In this document: piece after piece, positions 1 to 10,027 of the stretch
How positions within the stretch are numbered: position 1 is the first letter of the stretch
Layout of the letters: every line of letters starts with the position of its first letter
Origin: Plectosphaerella cucumerina
Taxonomy: Eukaryota; Ascomycota; Sordariomycetes; Glomerellales; Plectosphaerellaceae
Length of the DNA: 64,000 nt
Assembly: GCA_020746995.1 (NCBI GenBank)
Contig: JAGPXD010000005.1
Coordinates: 310,001-374,000, forward strand
Reading direction: 5' to 3'
Made by a program: the position numbers and the translations under genes
Notes under the pieces: model-generated
Told to the model about the DNA's origin: nothing
The model's input: the letters and a program-made list of their open reading frames with translations, nothing else
The model's database searches: none

Positions 1-2160
1 ACGGCAAGGCTTCCGGCACGGCGGGAAGGGGTGTTTTTTTTTGGAGCCCGGCTTGACTCCAGCGAGGGGTGCATGACTCCGGGCTTCAAGCATCCTCTGT
101 GAGATTTCCAATAGACTGAGTCAAAAAGTCGCATGTCTACAGGGCGATCGACGGACATGTCTGGGGTATGTCTTGAGGCATGCAAAACTCGTAGCTGGGT
201 ATGCGACTTTCGCTGGACTCTCTCAGCGGGTATATCTCGTCGCGGTTTATCGGGGCACGCTGGTATTGGCGGCCTTCGAGGTGAGGTGGTTTGTGACCGC
301 AGAGGCGGGGATATGTCCGGCCCTCAAATCCAATTCGCATCGCCTTTGAAGTGGCGAGCCATCCATTGACGACAGAACCGATGGGCTGGCCTGGAAGGGT
401 CGGACCACGTAACGTTTGGCCGGAAAGAATGGGGCCTACTGGTGGCATTTCGCAAAGCGGCTAGCGCAGCGCTAGCACGGACACTAAGCCGTAATAGGAT
501 TCTGCCGTTTCCACCGCTCGGCAACCTCGCGATGGCCTCTGCCACGTATAGCAGCAGTCCGTGGGACGTACAGCAACCGTCAGACCTACCCGCCGATGCG
601 TCTGTTCGCTACTGGGACTCCAGCGTTCTCGGGGCAAGAGCCTTTTAGAAGGAGTGTTATGGCAGGACTGCATACCAGCAGCAGTCCAGGTGATGCATGG
701 CCCGCCGCAGCTGATGGCTAGTGTAGGCCAGAGACCCAGCCCAGCCGCTGGGTGGGGTGGGGGGTTGTCAGAGATCAGGTTGACCTACATGCAAGAATAT
801 CAGGTACAGCTGAGTGTTGGCGCACTGCTGTTCACCTTCATCACCGACCTATCTATCTTGCAGAAGTTGCGCAGCGATCGGTCTTCTCCACTCAACTGGG
901 AAGCGCGCACCCCGACAGGCCATCACTCTCTGATCCTGTCATTTCCAACAGCTGTACATCTTGGTACTTCCCGGTAGACATGGTGATCAAGTGAAACTTT
1001 TTTGCAGTCTAAATATCTACCTACCCTAGCTACAACCCACACCAAGGACACAATTCGCGAGACCGCCACTGGAGCTTGGAACATACTGTTTGTTGCGCCG
1101 TTCGTGGCGGTGATGTCTGGTGCCACTAGGTCAGCACTGGTAATCGGGGAGAGACTCTGAGATGCATACCTGGAGGCCTCCGCGAACGGGTGGCGCTGCT
1201 CTGTCGGGTACAACTCGTGATGCCTTTCGGGTTGGCAGATGATGGAGTGGGACGATGATTGTGCTCGAGCTCGATCGGCTCTTCGGATCTGGTGCATGGT
1301 CTCTGTGAGTGCCTAGATGGCAAGTTGGGTCGTCTTGGGCCAGCCTCGGTGGCCAGTGCGGCTGTTGGGTGGCAATCAATCACGCTTGTGTTGCGCAATG
1401 CTGAGGAGCTTGGGGTTTGCAGACTTGGGAGCGCAGTGGCCCATGGGATGTGATGTGCTGCTGTCTTCTTCTGCCTGGCCTTCTTTCGTGGTTGGGCCTG
1501 GAAGGTATGGAAGGTTGACGAAGAAGCGGCGACGACCGGCTGGCCTGTGGCTTGCGGCCTGATGCTCGTAGGATCTGGCGCGAAGGCATATCATCGGTCA
1601 CCCCCTGCTTCCGAGTGAGGGAGAGTTTCCCGCCAGGCGCCTGGCAATGCCAAAGTGGAAAAGGGCGGATGGGGATGCCTGACATGCGGGCGCCGGGGTG
1701 ATATGGAGGCCCTGGTCTTGTCCCGCGATAATGGCAAGATCTGTAGACGAGTCGAGTGTCTCAGGGGTTGCTTCCGCAGCAGCATTGCAGGCGGCATTGA
1801 ACAGGGCAAAATAATGCGTGACAGGGCGAGTTGCTCATTGACAGATGAGAAATGCGTGTCCCAGGTTCGAGAGACCCACGGGAAACGAGGAGCATCGTTG
1901 TTTGAGGTTGCTGTGATCTGGGCCGAGGAGCTGTGTCCGTCGTCGTGGGTGGAAAAGGTTCGAAAGACGTGTGTCGACGTATCTTTGTAGTGCGCGGAAC
2001 TGATGCAAATTAGTACCCATGTGTAGGTCAAGCTTAAGACACATAAACCAAAAGGAACACGGCCACGGCGCCGCGATGCATGTCGAGAATCTCTCGTGAT
2101 CGCATCTGGTTCTTGTCGTCAACCACCTTGAAAGAGAGACGTGCAGCTACATGCGCTTCA
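1..2160. other. Gene-poor stretch, no supported gene
   Basis: I see only short overlapping open frames on both strands, with no recognisable domain, splice structure or codon bias. A few sites resemble a tRNA B box (near 1864 and 1955), but no tRNA fold surrounds them. Confidence 0.5.
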
Positions 2161-2161
2161 A

Positions 2162-2443
2162 CGTCGTCCAACAGAAGCTGGAGAACATCACGGTGGGCAT
2201 GGGACTCATCAGCTACAAGGAGCGCGCATGGACTGTCATCTGGCAGTTCCCCGTTGCCCAGCAGAAACTTGAGAACATCAAGGCAGGCAAAGGTCTCATT
2301 AGCTACAAAATACAAGGTCATCTTCCGGTTCTCAATGTGCCGTCGTCCAACAGAAGCTGGAGAACATCACATCACGGCGGGCATGGGACTCGTCAGCTGC
2401 ATGTAGCGCGTATGGAAGGTCATCTGCCGGTTCCTGGGGTGCC
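2162..2443 (+). repeat. Three-copy imperfect tandem repeat, ~80-100 bp unit
   Basis: Three consecutive units start near 2162, 2262 and 2341. Each carries the core cagaagctggagaacatca (second copy cagaaacttgagaacatca), then a block resembling gggcatgggactcatcagct, then a GGTCATCTGCCGGTTCC-like end. Short frames run through the repeat (2080-2406 and 2151-2501), but they are repetitive and match nothing I know. A decayed coding repeat is possible. Confidence 0.75.
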
Positions 2444-3189
2444 GTCGTGCCGACTCCGCCCGGTGGAAGGGGAGATTGACAGCGCTGGCATGCTGACCTG
2501 ACGGCGGCCACAGGGTCTTTGTCGTAACGTTGTCGACTTACCAAGTGCAGAGAGAAGTTGTCGAAGTATCCGCCAGTGCTAGGCACGATTGATCAGCCGG
2601 AAACGAGGCTGAAATAACATTGGCGATGAACTGTCGTATGTGGTGGGATGGGCAGTCGTGGAACGGCCTCCATGGATATCAGACATGGGAGTTCAGAGGC
2701 GACAGTGGACAGGTCTGTCGGTCATTGTGAGACAGTCCCATGATGGGTCCGTAGCATGTCACACCATCACATGACGTTATACAAACATCAGGAGTGCTGA
2801 AGCTTGGGAGCGCCGGATCTGAACCGAGGTCGGCAGCACTCAACCATGCTGGATCTCGCCGAAGCCCATCTCATCCCCAAACTCGGGGGCAACCAATATA
2901 AAAGCACCTGGGCAGCGATGAGTAGACCACATCACCAGCGCATTCGAATATCGCAAAAATGCTGAGTCAGTATGGGTGACTTTGGAGCTCATCTGTCAAC
3001 ATGCGCTGGTGGAGCCATATCCCGATCTTGCCCATGCTCCTCGCAGTCCACCAACTGCCGACATGACGGGATCTCGATGACCAACTCCCCTAGAGGGAGT
3101 TGCCTCGGAGCAGCAACTGACCGTGAAAGAGAAGCTGCATTTGGTCCCCAAGTGCGATCGAGGGTGCTTTCCTCGACTGCGTTTCTTGG
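2444..3189. other. Intergenic, with a CCAAT/TATA-like element
   Basis: No gene is supported. CCAAT at 2893-2897 runs directly into TATAAAA at 2897-2903, so a plus-strand promoter is possible. I cannot identify a transcript that would use it. Confidence 0.3.
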
Positions 3190-3450
3190 GCGCCTTCCCG
3201 GCGTGCCTTCCTCACGTGTCTGTTTCGTGTGCCTGCGTATCGTGCCTTCCTTGTTTGCCTGGTCGGACGCTTTCCTCGGGTCCCTTCCTCGTATGCATGC
3301 CTCGCGCTCCTTCCTTGCGTCCCTTGCTCGCGTCCCTTCCTCGCGTGCCTGCCTTGCATGCCTGCCTCGTGTACCTGCCTTGCGTACCTGCCTTGCGTAC
3401 CTGCTTCGTGTACCTGCCTCGTGAACCTGCCTCGTGTGCCTGCCTACTCA
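3190..3450 (+). repeat. Degenerate short repeat field (TGCCT-CGTG type)
   Basis: Many near-copies of a ten-base unit of the form cctcgtgtac / ccttgcgtac / cctcgcgtcc follow one another. All three plus frames stay open and give repetitive Cys/Leu/Pro/Ala-rich peptides. I treat this as a simple-repeat field, not a gene. Confidence 0.7.
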
Positions 3451-3945
3451 GCCTGGACACGTGATGCCCACAAGTGCGAGCACAAATATCTCATCTCCGC
3501 GACGAAATCTTCGATTTTTTCTTTCCTTTCCCACCTCGCCAACCATCGACGGGCGGTAAGACAACCCCATCTCCCAGCACCCCAAACCTCATCCCACCGG
3601 ATCACCATCATCTGCTTCACGCATCGCCAGCCTCCCAAACTTCCATCTCGCATTCGCTCTCTGCCCTCTAGTCAATCCCTCCTCTCCTCATTCCCGGGTC
3701 ACCGCCGCCTCATCTGGACCCAGGACTTTGCCATTTACCCCCTCCGCTCGGCCAGGCTTCTCTTCGCGGGCCTCCCATCATCAGCTTCTTGTGTCTCCAA
3801 CCTCCCAGGCTCCCACACTCGGTCTCCGCTCTCTGGCTATCTCCGGCTTTCTTCATTCCCAGGCTACCGCCGCCTCACTCGAATTTGCCATTTCCCTCTC
3901 TCCTCAGCCAGGATCATCGTCTGCCATTTCTTCCTCTCTCAGCCC
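3451..3945 (+). other. Pyrimidine-rich strand tract
   Basis: The plus strand is strongly C/T-rich from about 3510 to 4470, with few purines outside the repeat units. Open frames here (for example 3229-4494) arise because stop codons are rare in such composition. No domain is visible. Confidence 0.5.
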
Positions 3946-4235
3946 AGCCAGGAACACCATCTCAGGACTTGGCTTTGCCCTTGCCCCTCCGCCCAGCCAG
4001 GAACATCATCTCAGGACGTGGCCTTTTCCTCCTCCGCCCAGCCAGGAACAGGAACACCATCTCAGGACTTGGCTTTGCCCTTGCCCCTCCGCCCAGCCAG
4101 GAACACCATCTCAGGACTTGGCCTTTCCCCTCTCCGCCCAACCAGGAACAGAAACACCATCTCAGGACTTGACTTTGCCCTTGCCCCTCTGCCCAGCCAG
4201 GAACACCATCTCAGACTTCTGTCTTTCCCCTCCAT
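3946..4235 (+). repeat. Minisatellite, six units of ~45-55 bp
   Basis: Six units begin with cccagccaggaaca near 3946, 3991, 4038, 4093, 4136 and 4191. Each continues with ccatctcaggacttggc, then a ttgcccctccg-type tail. Long and short versions (with or without an extra gaacag) tend to alternate, which suggests a higher-order dimer. The units are read in more than one open frame, so the peptide repeats are probably a by-product of the DNA repeat. Confidence 0.85.
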
Positions 4236-4686
4236 CCAGCCAGGCCGCCATCACCCAGACAACACCAAGTCTTTCCAGGCCCTACTCTCCCCTCGGAATC
4301 CTGCCCGCTTTCGACATTCACCATCCTGGTTTCTTCCACCCAGAGTCACCACACGAGGAGCGCGACAACACTACATCGGATGCCCCTTCTGTCCCTTGGC
4401 CCCTATTCATCCCTCTGCCCTCCATTCCAGACCTGTCCTCATCTCACAGCCATCTGCCACCTATGTTCCCTTGCACGTTCGGATGGAGTACTGACTTTGG
4501 TTCTATAGCAGCTCTCATACATTCACCCACGCTACAGTGTAAGTTCATTTCATCCATCTTTGCCTCTTTATTGACCCAAGCACTGACCCATACAGACACA
4601 CTTCATCAAATTGTTTTCGTTTTATACTGGTAAGTCATCCTCCTCTCATCATTCCATTCCATACTGACCCCTTCGGAAGCATCAAG
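4236..4686. other. Pyrimidine-rich tract with splice-like sites
   Basis: The tract has no recognised gene. It contains consensus-like donors at about 4541 and 4632 (gtaagt) and matching acceptors, and it lies immediately before histone H3-like sequence. It may be the decayed 5' part of that gene. Confidence 0.3.
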
Positions 4687-4848
4687 AAGCCCACCGCTAC
4701 AAGCCCGGTACCGTCGCTCTCCGTAAGTACTCCCCGCTGCCTTGCTGGCACGTCTCGCCACATGCACGCAATGACTAACAGATACTCACAGGTTCGCGAG
4801 ATTGCCCAGGACTTCAAGTCGGACCTCCGCTTCCAGTCGTCTGCCATC
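4687..4848 (+). pseudogene. Histone H3 relic (two exon fragments)
   Basis: Two blocks match core histone H3. The block at 4692-4724 reads HRYKPGTVALR, and the block at 4792-4848 reads VREIAQDFKSDLRFQSSAI. Between them is an intron-like stretch (gtaagt donor at 4723, cag acceptor at 4789-4791) where a normal H3 would encode [21 protein letters not shown]-type sequence, which is absent. The lysine codons before HRYK are one base out of frame, and splicing at the visible sites does not keep the second block in frame. After 4848 a gtgagc donor stands where fungal H3 genes often have an intron, but the downstream exon is not H3. The introns argue against a retrocopy. A partial duplication or a recombined fragment is more likely. 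Confidence 0.8.
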
Positions 4849-4900
4849 GTGAGCGACATGCTCCCACTGTTCGAAGAAGCATAGCACTAACACATGACAG

Positions 4901-5298
4901 ATGGCGATGTACTTCTACTTCTCGGAACGCGGTGGTCGCGGGGGCCGCCGCGGCGGCGGCGTCAACAAGAAGACAAAGACCAACCAAAACAGAAACCGCA
5001 CCTGCTACCACGTAAGTTTCCCATCCCATCCAGCATCCATCCAGCATCCATCCAGCATCCATCCAGCATCCGTTCATCAGCTAACACCCCCAAGTGCAAG
5101 GAAAAAGGTCATATCGCCAAAGATTGTGAGAAACGCAAGGCCGAGGAGGCCGAAAAGATCCTCGCGGCGGGCGGTACAGAGCCTACCGTCAACAACGCCG
5201 AGGTCGTCGCGCTGCTTGCGCAGCGCGACGACCTCAACAAACGACTTGAGGAGGCACAAAAGAAGATCGCTGAGGCGATGGGGCCTAAGTCCACTTGA
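4901..5298 (+). CDS. Small CCHC zinc-knuckle protein (two exons)
   Basis: Predicted exons are 4901-5011 and 5095-5298, both whole-codon lengths, giving 104 aa. The start follows directly after a cag acceptor at 4898-4900, so an upstream exon (the H3 relic) may contribute the real 5' end. An arginine/glycine-rich stretch (residues ~10-20) precedes a zinc knuckle, CYHCKEKGHIAKDC, in the C-x2-C-x4-H-x4-C pattern. The motif is split by the intron: CYH ends exon 1 and the second cysteine opens exon 2, which supports the splice. The C-terminus is a charged Glu/Lys/Ala helix likely to form a coiled coil. Such knuckles bind single-stranded nucleic acid in GIS2/CNBP proteins and retrotransposon Gag. 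The short length fits neither a full Gag nor a multi-knuckle CNBP. Function is unknown, and it may itself be a fragment. Confidence 0.5.
5031..5076 (+). repeat. Intronic short tandem repeat
   Basis: About four copies of the 12-base unit ccatccagcatc lie inside the zinc-knuckle gene's intron. Confidence 0.8.
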
Positions 5299-5422
5299 TT
5301 TCGGGAGGCAGCGGGCCTAAGGGCCACAATTTCTCGGAGGCACCGGGGCCTAAAGGCCACCAATTTTTGCTGGCGACTAGGCCTAATGGCCACCGGTTTT
5401 TGGAGGCGGGAGGGCCTAAATG
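5279..5422 (+). repeat. ~33-bp tandem repeat overlapping the zinc-knuckle stop codon
   Basis: Units of the form gggcctaaggccac, then aattt or similar, then a cggaggca-like end, begin near 5281, 5310, 5347 and 5381, with a truncated copy near 5412. The last codons and the stop of the zinc-knuckle gene lie in the first copy. The unit contains the small palindrome GGCC-TAA-GGCC. A T10-C-T5 / A8 fold-back follows at about 5423-5448. Confidence 0.8.
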
Positions 5423-5439
5423 CTTTTTTTTTTCTTTTT

Positions 5440-6269
5440 AAAAAAAAAGACTGAGCCGATTTCGCCGTCTGATCTTGTTTCTTTCAACTCACCCCTCGAC
5501 TTGATCAGAATTTGTGAGGAGTGTCGACGAAAGAAAGGAAGACCCGGCACTCCGGCTCCCGGCCGGGAAGAAACATCTGAACCCTGTCTCCCCTCGAGCA
5601 CGCCTCCCCGAGGACTACCTCGATCTTGCGCTTGTCTAGTAGTCTCCCGCAGCCACAGGAACATACCTGACGCAAATGACAAACGAGCCTCCGCCGAGGT
5701 GGTCCTGGGCTGGCTGGGAGGTGAGCAAGGAGCCTGTGCCTGACATCGGAAAAACACAGCGAACCCTCCCCGGCGTCCGCTGTGAGGAGCCGTTCCTGGT
5801 CTCAGCCTACGATAAATTGTCCTTGAGGAAGTTCAAGGCTTCGGGCAGCTTCCGGCCACTTGCCATGTGGTCCAAGTGGGTGGCTGATCCAGAGCCTGCC
5901 AATGAGCGGGTTGTTCTCATCGCTGCTTCTCCTTGAAGTGCCCTGACAAGCGTCAGCTACAGCGCTTGTGTGAGGGGAGCCTTTCATGCACAGTGCAAGA
6001 TACCTTGAGGGCGATCCTCTAAGCTTGGCTGCAATAAAGATGTATCTCTGAGCAAATGTTTCAGGTGGCGTTTGGTACTGTCACACAAGCTTTACTGTCA
6101 CCCGTCGACGCCTTGGTGGCTGATTGTGGTGAGTCGAACGGCACATGTCAAATTTCCACGCGGTCCAGGCTTCCGCGTCGAAACTTCCTCTCCTCAAGAC
6201 CTGCCAGACAACTCGGTTCTATTCCAACACCAACTCCTGTACACCAACATCCCTTGGGTAATGAACACG
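5440..6269 (+). other. Intergenic, possible HET-domain relic
   Basis: No intact gene is visible. A short frame at 5676-5936 contains PPRWSWAGWEV, which resembles the PSWSWAGW motif at the end of many fungal heterokaryon-incompatibility (HET) proteins. It lacks the HET domain proper and begins abruptly. I regard it as a possible remnant only. The last ~300 bases are the leader of the CTP synthase gene. Confidence 0.25.
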
Positions 6270-8400
6270 ATGAAATACGTCTTCGTCACAGGAGGTATGG
6301 TAACCACCGTATTATTTTCAGGCAAAGAAGAGTTGCAGGCTAACACTGAACAGGTGTCATCAGCGGTGTTGGGAAAGGCATCATCGGTACTTGAACACGT
6401 CTTGGATCATGCATTTGCAACAGCGGTGGCGTCTAATCGTGTACCGAACAGCCTCCAGCACCGGCCTGCTCCTCAAGGCCCTGGGCCAGCGAGTCACAAT
6501 GATCAAGATTGACCCCTACATTAACGTAGACGCCGGAACGATGGCTCCCACCGAACATGGCGAAGTGTTCGTGCTTGCCGATGGCGGCGAAGTCGACCTC
6601 GATCTCGGCAACTACGAGCGATACCTCAACATCACTCTCTCCCGCGACCACAGCATTACGACCGGAAAGATGTACCAGCACATTATCCAGCGGGCCGGCG
6701 ACTTTCTTGGCCAGACGGTCCAGGTCATTCCGCATCTCACCGACGCCATAGAGCAGTGGATCATTCGTGTGGCGAAGATACCGGTGGATGACTCGGGCGA
6801 GGCGCCTCAAGTCAGTGTCATTGAACTTGGAGGCACGCTCGGTGATATCGAGAATGCGCCGTTTGCCGAGGCCTTGAAGCAGCTGCGCGTTTCTGCTGGT
6901 CCGGGGAATGTCGTTCACACGCACGTTTCCTACATACCCATAGTGGTTGGCGGGGAGCAGAAGACCAAGCCGACGCAGCAGAGCATCCGAGTGGTTCGCG
7001 ACGCTGGGCTGTACCCGGATATGGTAGGACCCTCGAGCCTGGTTCATTCTGACCTCATTGTCTGCAGGTCTTCGTGCTATTGCGCAGAGTTCAGGCTGAC
7101 CCTCGTCTCCAGGTTGCCTGTCGCTGTCAGAACGAACTCCACGAAGATACCATCAAGAAGATTGCCCAGCATTGCCAGCTCAACCGTGATCAGGTCTTGG
7201 CCGTCCACGATGTGCCTTCGACCTACCTCGTCCCTGCGCTGCTCGAGAGCCAGGGCCTGTCAAAGTCGTTGACCCGTCTGCTGGGTTTGGAAAGCGGCAA
7301 TCAAGCCATCAACATGACAGAGGGCGCTATGATGTGGAAGGCTTGGAAAGCAGCCACTTCTGTCCGGGATGAAAGTTCACTTTCGGCGAACCTTCCCACG
7401 GTCTCCATCGCCCTGGTGGGCAAGGTACGTCCACGACCCAAGCAGACTTCATTCGCCTTTTTGCCCTGCAAATAACATTTCGGATAATCGCGTGACGAAA
7501 TCGCTTCCACGAAGACTGACTCTGGGTTTGTAGTACACCAGCTTCATCGATTCGTACATGTCGCTCATGCGATCGCTCGAACACGCTGCCATGACCTGCC
7601 GTCGGAAGCTCAAGCTTGAGCTGGTCGACGCTTCCAAGCTTGGACCTGCCGCTCGAGCAACGGACCCAGCCGAACATGAGAAGGCATGTAAGCTGGTCCG
7701 GGAAGCTGCGGGCATCCTTGTTCCCGGCGGGTTTGGCACCCGGGGGACCGAGGGCATGATCGCGGCCATCCGATGGGCCCGAGAGAATCGTGTGCCCTTT
7801 CTCGGCATCTGTCTCGGGATGCAGCTCGCAGTTGTCGAGTTCGCTCGCCACGTCTGTGGCATTGCTGATGCAACATCGGCCGAGTTCGTTACAGACGCCG
7901 AAGACAACACCAAGGGTCGCGACGATGTGATCGTCTACATGCCCGAGCTTGACCGTTCACAACTCGGAGGTACCATGCGACTTGGACTTCGGCCTACTCA
8001 CTTCTGCTCCGGCACAGAGGGAAGCAAGATTCGACGTCTCTATGCTGCCAAAAAGTTGTTGTTCGACGAGACCGTGTCGCAAGGCGCTCTTCCGTCGCCA
8101 AACAGCGAGACGATGCCAGATGCTGAGCAAGAACCGCCATCTGAGCTCGTCGTGCAGGAGAGACACCGCCACAGGTACGAGGTCAATCCTGCTTACGTCC
8201 AGACACTGGAAAGCTGCGGAATGCGCGTCGTGGGCAAGGACGAGACGGGCATTCGCACCGAGGTGGTGGAAATCAACGATCACCCCTGGTTTGTTGGAGT
8301 GCAGTTCCATCCGGAGTACACCAGCAAGGTGCTAGAACCCAACAGGTGCATTCTGGGATTCTTCGCGGCGAGCGCTGGCTGCTTGGCAGATCTGAAGTGA
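6270..8400 (+). CDS. URA7: CTP synthase
   Basis: CTP synthase aminates UTP to CTP using glutamine and ATP, the last step of de novo CTP synthesis in the cytosol. Predicted exons are 6270-6294, 6354-6386, 6452-7023, 7113-7424 and 7534-8400, all phase-consistent (602 aa, typical for fungal enzymes). The N-terminal synthetase domain shows MKYVFVTGG, then [16 protein letters not shown] across two introns, and the IKIDPY..DAGTM and [18 protein letters not shown] motifs. The C-terminal class I glutamine amidotransferase has the nucleophile elbow [10 protein letters not shown] (Cys) and the [11 protein letters not shown] histidine/glutamate pair. An in-frame ATG three codons upstream (6261) is possible. 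The MKYV start matches the family best. The gene is followed by a GNAT gene on the same strand. Confidence 0.96.
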
Positions 8401-8926
8401 GTGGGGGGAGGATTTGCCGACAGCCGCGTTGTCTCAAGGAGGGACCGGAGTCTTGAACAGGAAGCTGAATGCTGAGACGGTGGAGGGAGGTGTGAAGGAT
8501 TACTGTCGTAGACGGCTCCGCAAATCAATCACCTTCTGCTCCCGCGTTCAGCAAGCAGGTGTCGATCGAAGGAAACGCAGGGATTCATTTGGGAACCTCC
8601 CAGAGTCTGCAGTCATCATCCGACTCAAGCGACCCAGCCAATACGAGTAGGAGCCAGTGATGGCTAAGCCCCCAGAATCTGGAGACTCCACGCCGCTTGA
8701 CTCACAGCTGTATTCCGATGCCTTGGCCGTTGTCCAGGCGTGGGGCGACGGGTCCCGGAGGCAGCAAGCGTCTGACTGGGCCGCTCGGGTCACGACATTG
8801 ATCATAAGGCAGGCAACGGAGGCCTGGGATGGCTTCATTACATACTTCACGTCGTCGACATCGCATCAGAGCAGCCGCCCTCTTTCAACCCGCGATCCCG
8901 CCTCACCACCACAAACGACCGTCAAC

Positions 8927-9636
8927 ATGCCTATCGAGGTGCGCCCGGTGCTCCCCGTCGATCTCGACATCCTCAAGCGCGGCTGCGCCGTTGAGACGGC
9001 CGCGTTCGCCAGCAACTACTTCTCCCCCGCCGTCTTCCCAGGTCCTTTCCCGGAGACTGGCGATGAAGACAAGGCCCGCGACATGGCCACCAGCATGCGA
9101 GAGGAGGGTTACAAGCTCTTCGCTGCATTTGACACCGAAGTCGAAGGCCCCGACGCCGTCGTCGGCTGGGCCAAGTGGTTCGTGTACGAGGAGAGCTCGC
9201 CCAAGCCCAAGCCTCGCGTGTTCGGTCCCGGCATCAATCCTGAGGCGGCTGCCGTTATGTTCGGCGCCATCGATGGTGTCAGGGAGCGTAACATCACCGG
9301 CAAGCCGTGTGTCTGTGAGTTTGATCTGAGGTCTAGTACATGACCAGCCTGGAGACTCGTCGCTGACCGGCACTAGATCTGAGCGTCTTGGTGGTGCACC
9401 CGGATCACCAGGGTAGGGGTATCGGCAAGAAGCTCCTGTCGTGGGGGCTGCAGGAGGCGGTTCGCCTCAATCTTCCCGTTTGGTTGGAGGCATCAGCTGC
9501 CGGCAAGCCATTGTACGAGAAGTCGGGCTTCAAGGTTATCGACACGATTGAGGAGCCGTTTGAGAGGTTCGGTCTGGAGAAGTCGTTTGTGGTCTGGGGC
9601 ATGCAGTGGGACCTCCCGAACCAGAGATGTCCTTGA
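8927..9636 (+). CDS. GNAT-family N-acetyltransferase
   Basis: Predicted exons are 8927-9314 and 9377-9636 (215 aa); the intron splits a Tyr codon and restores the frame. The fold is a single GNAT domain. The acetyl-CoA binding motif A is HPDHQGRGIGKKLL (R/Q-x-x-G-x-G/A) near the exon 2 start, followed by the motif B-like LYEKSGFKVIDTIEEP. The family transfers acetyl groups to small amines or protein N-termini; the substrate here is not recognisable. The frame is open upstream to 8657 (90 extra codons), but that sequence is not conserved-looking, and the Met at 8927, just before the first GNAT strand (IEVRPVLPVDLD), is the better start. Confidence 0.85.
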
Positions 9637-10027
9637 AATCGAGCATAGCGAAGGAGTTGCAGGAGGGAAGATTGGTTATCGATTGATAGACGCGAAAAGA
9701 AATCAAGCGTTCAGAGACGAGACAGAATGCCAGCCCGCTGAGAAACCGCCTGGGGCAATTGAGGGGACGCTTGGCGATGTGCTTATCGGCGCGCGCTGAT
9801 AAGCAATGATGAAATCAGCACTCAGGGACGCCGGCTGCTGGTCACTCTAAACTCCGAGAGCTTGCCTACCTTACTACTACTACAGCACGCCCCCACCATC
9901 CATCGTCTCCGGATCAACCACGACACACTCCCAACCTCGGCACTCCCACTTGCCAATGGCCGGTGACTGGAACGCCGCACGACCTACCGACCTTGCCCTG
10001 TAGCACTGCGCGTCTCAAGCCACCGAC

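Noticed and set aside
1860..1975. tRNA-like B-box sequences
   Set aside because: No matching A box, acceptor stem or anticodon arm could be folded around them.
3229..4633. Long plus-strand open frames (421 and 301 codons)
   Set aside because: They run through simple repeats and a pyrimidine-rich tract. The peptide is repetitive in every frame, and no start context or domain supports a gene.
5423..5448. Poly-T/poly-A run as evidence of retroposition of the H3 relic
   Set aside because: The H3 relic keeps intron-like borders, which a processed retrocopy would not.
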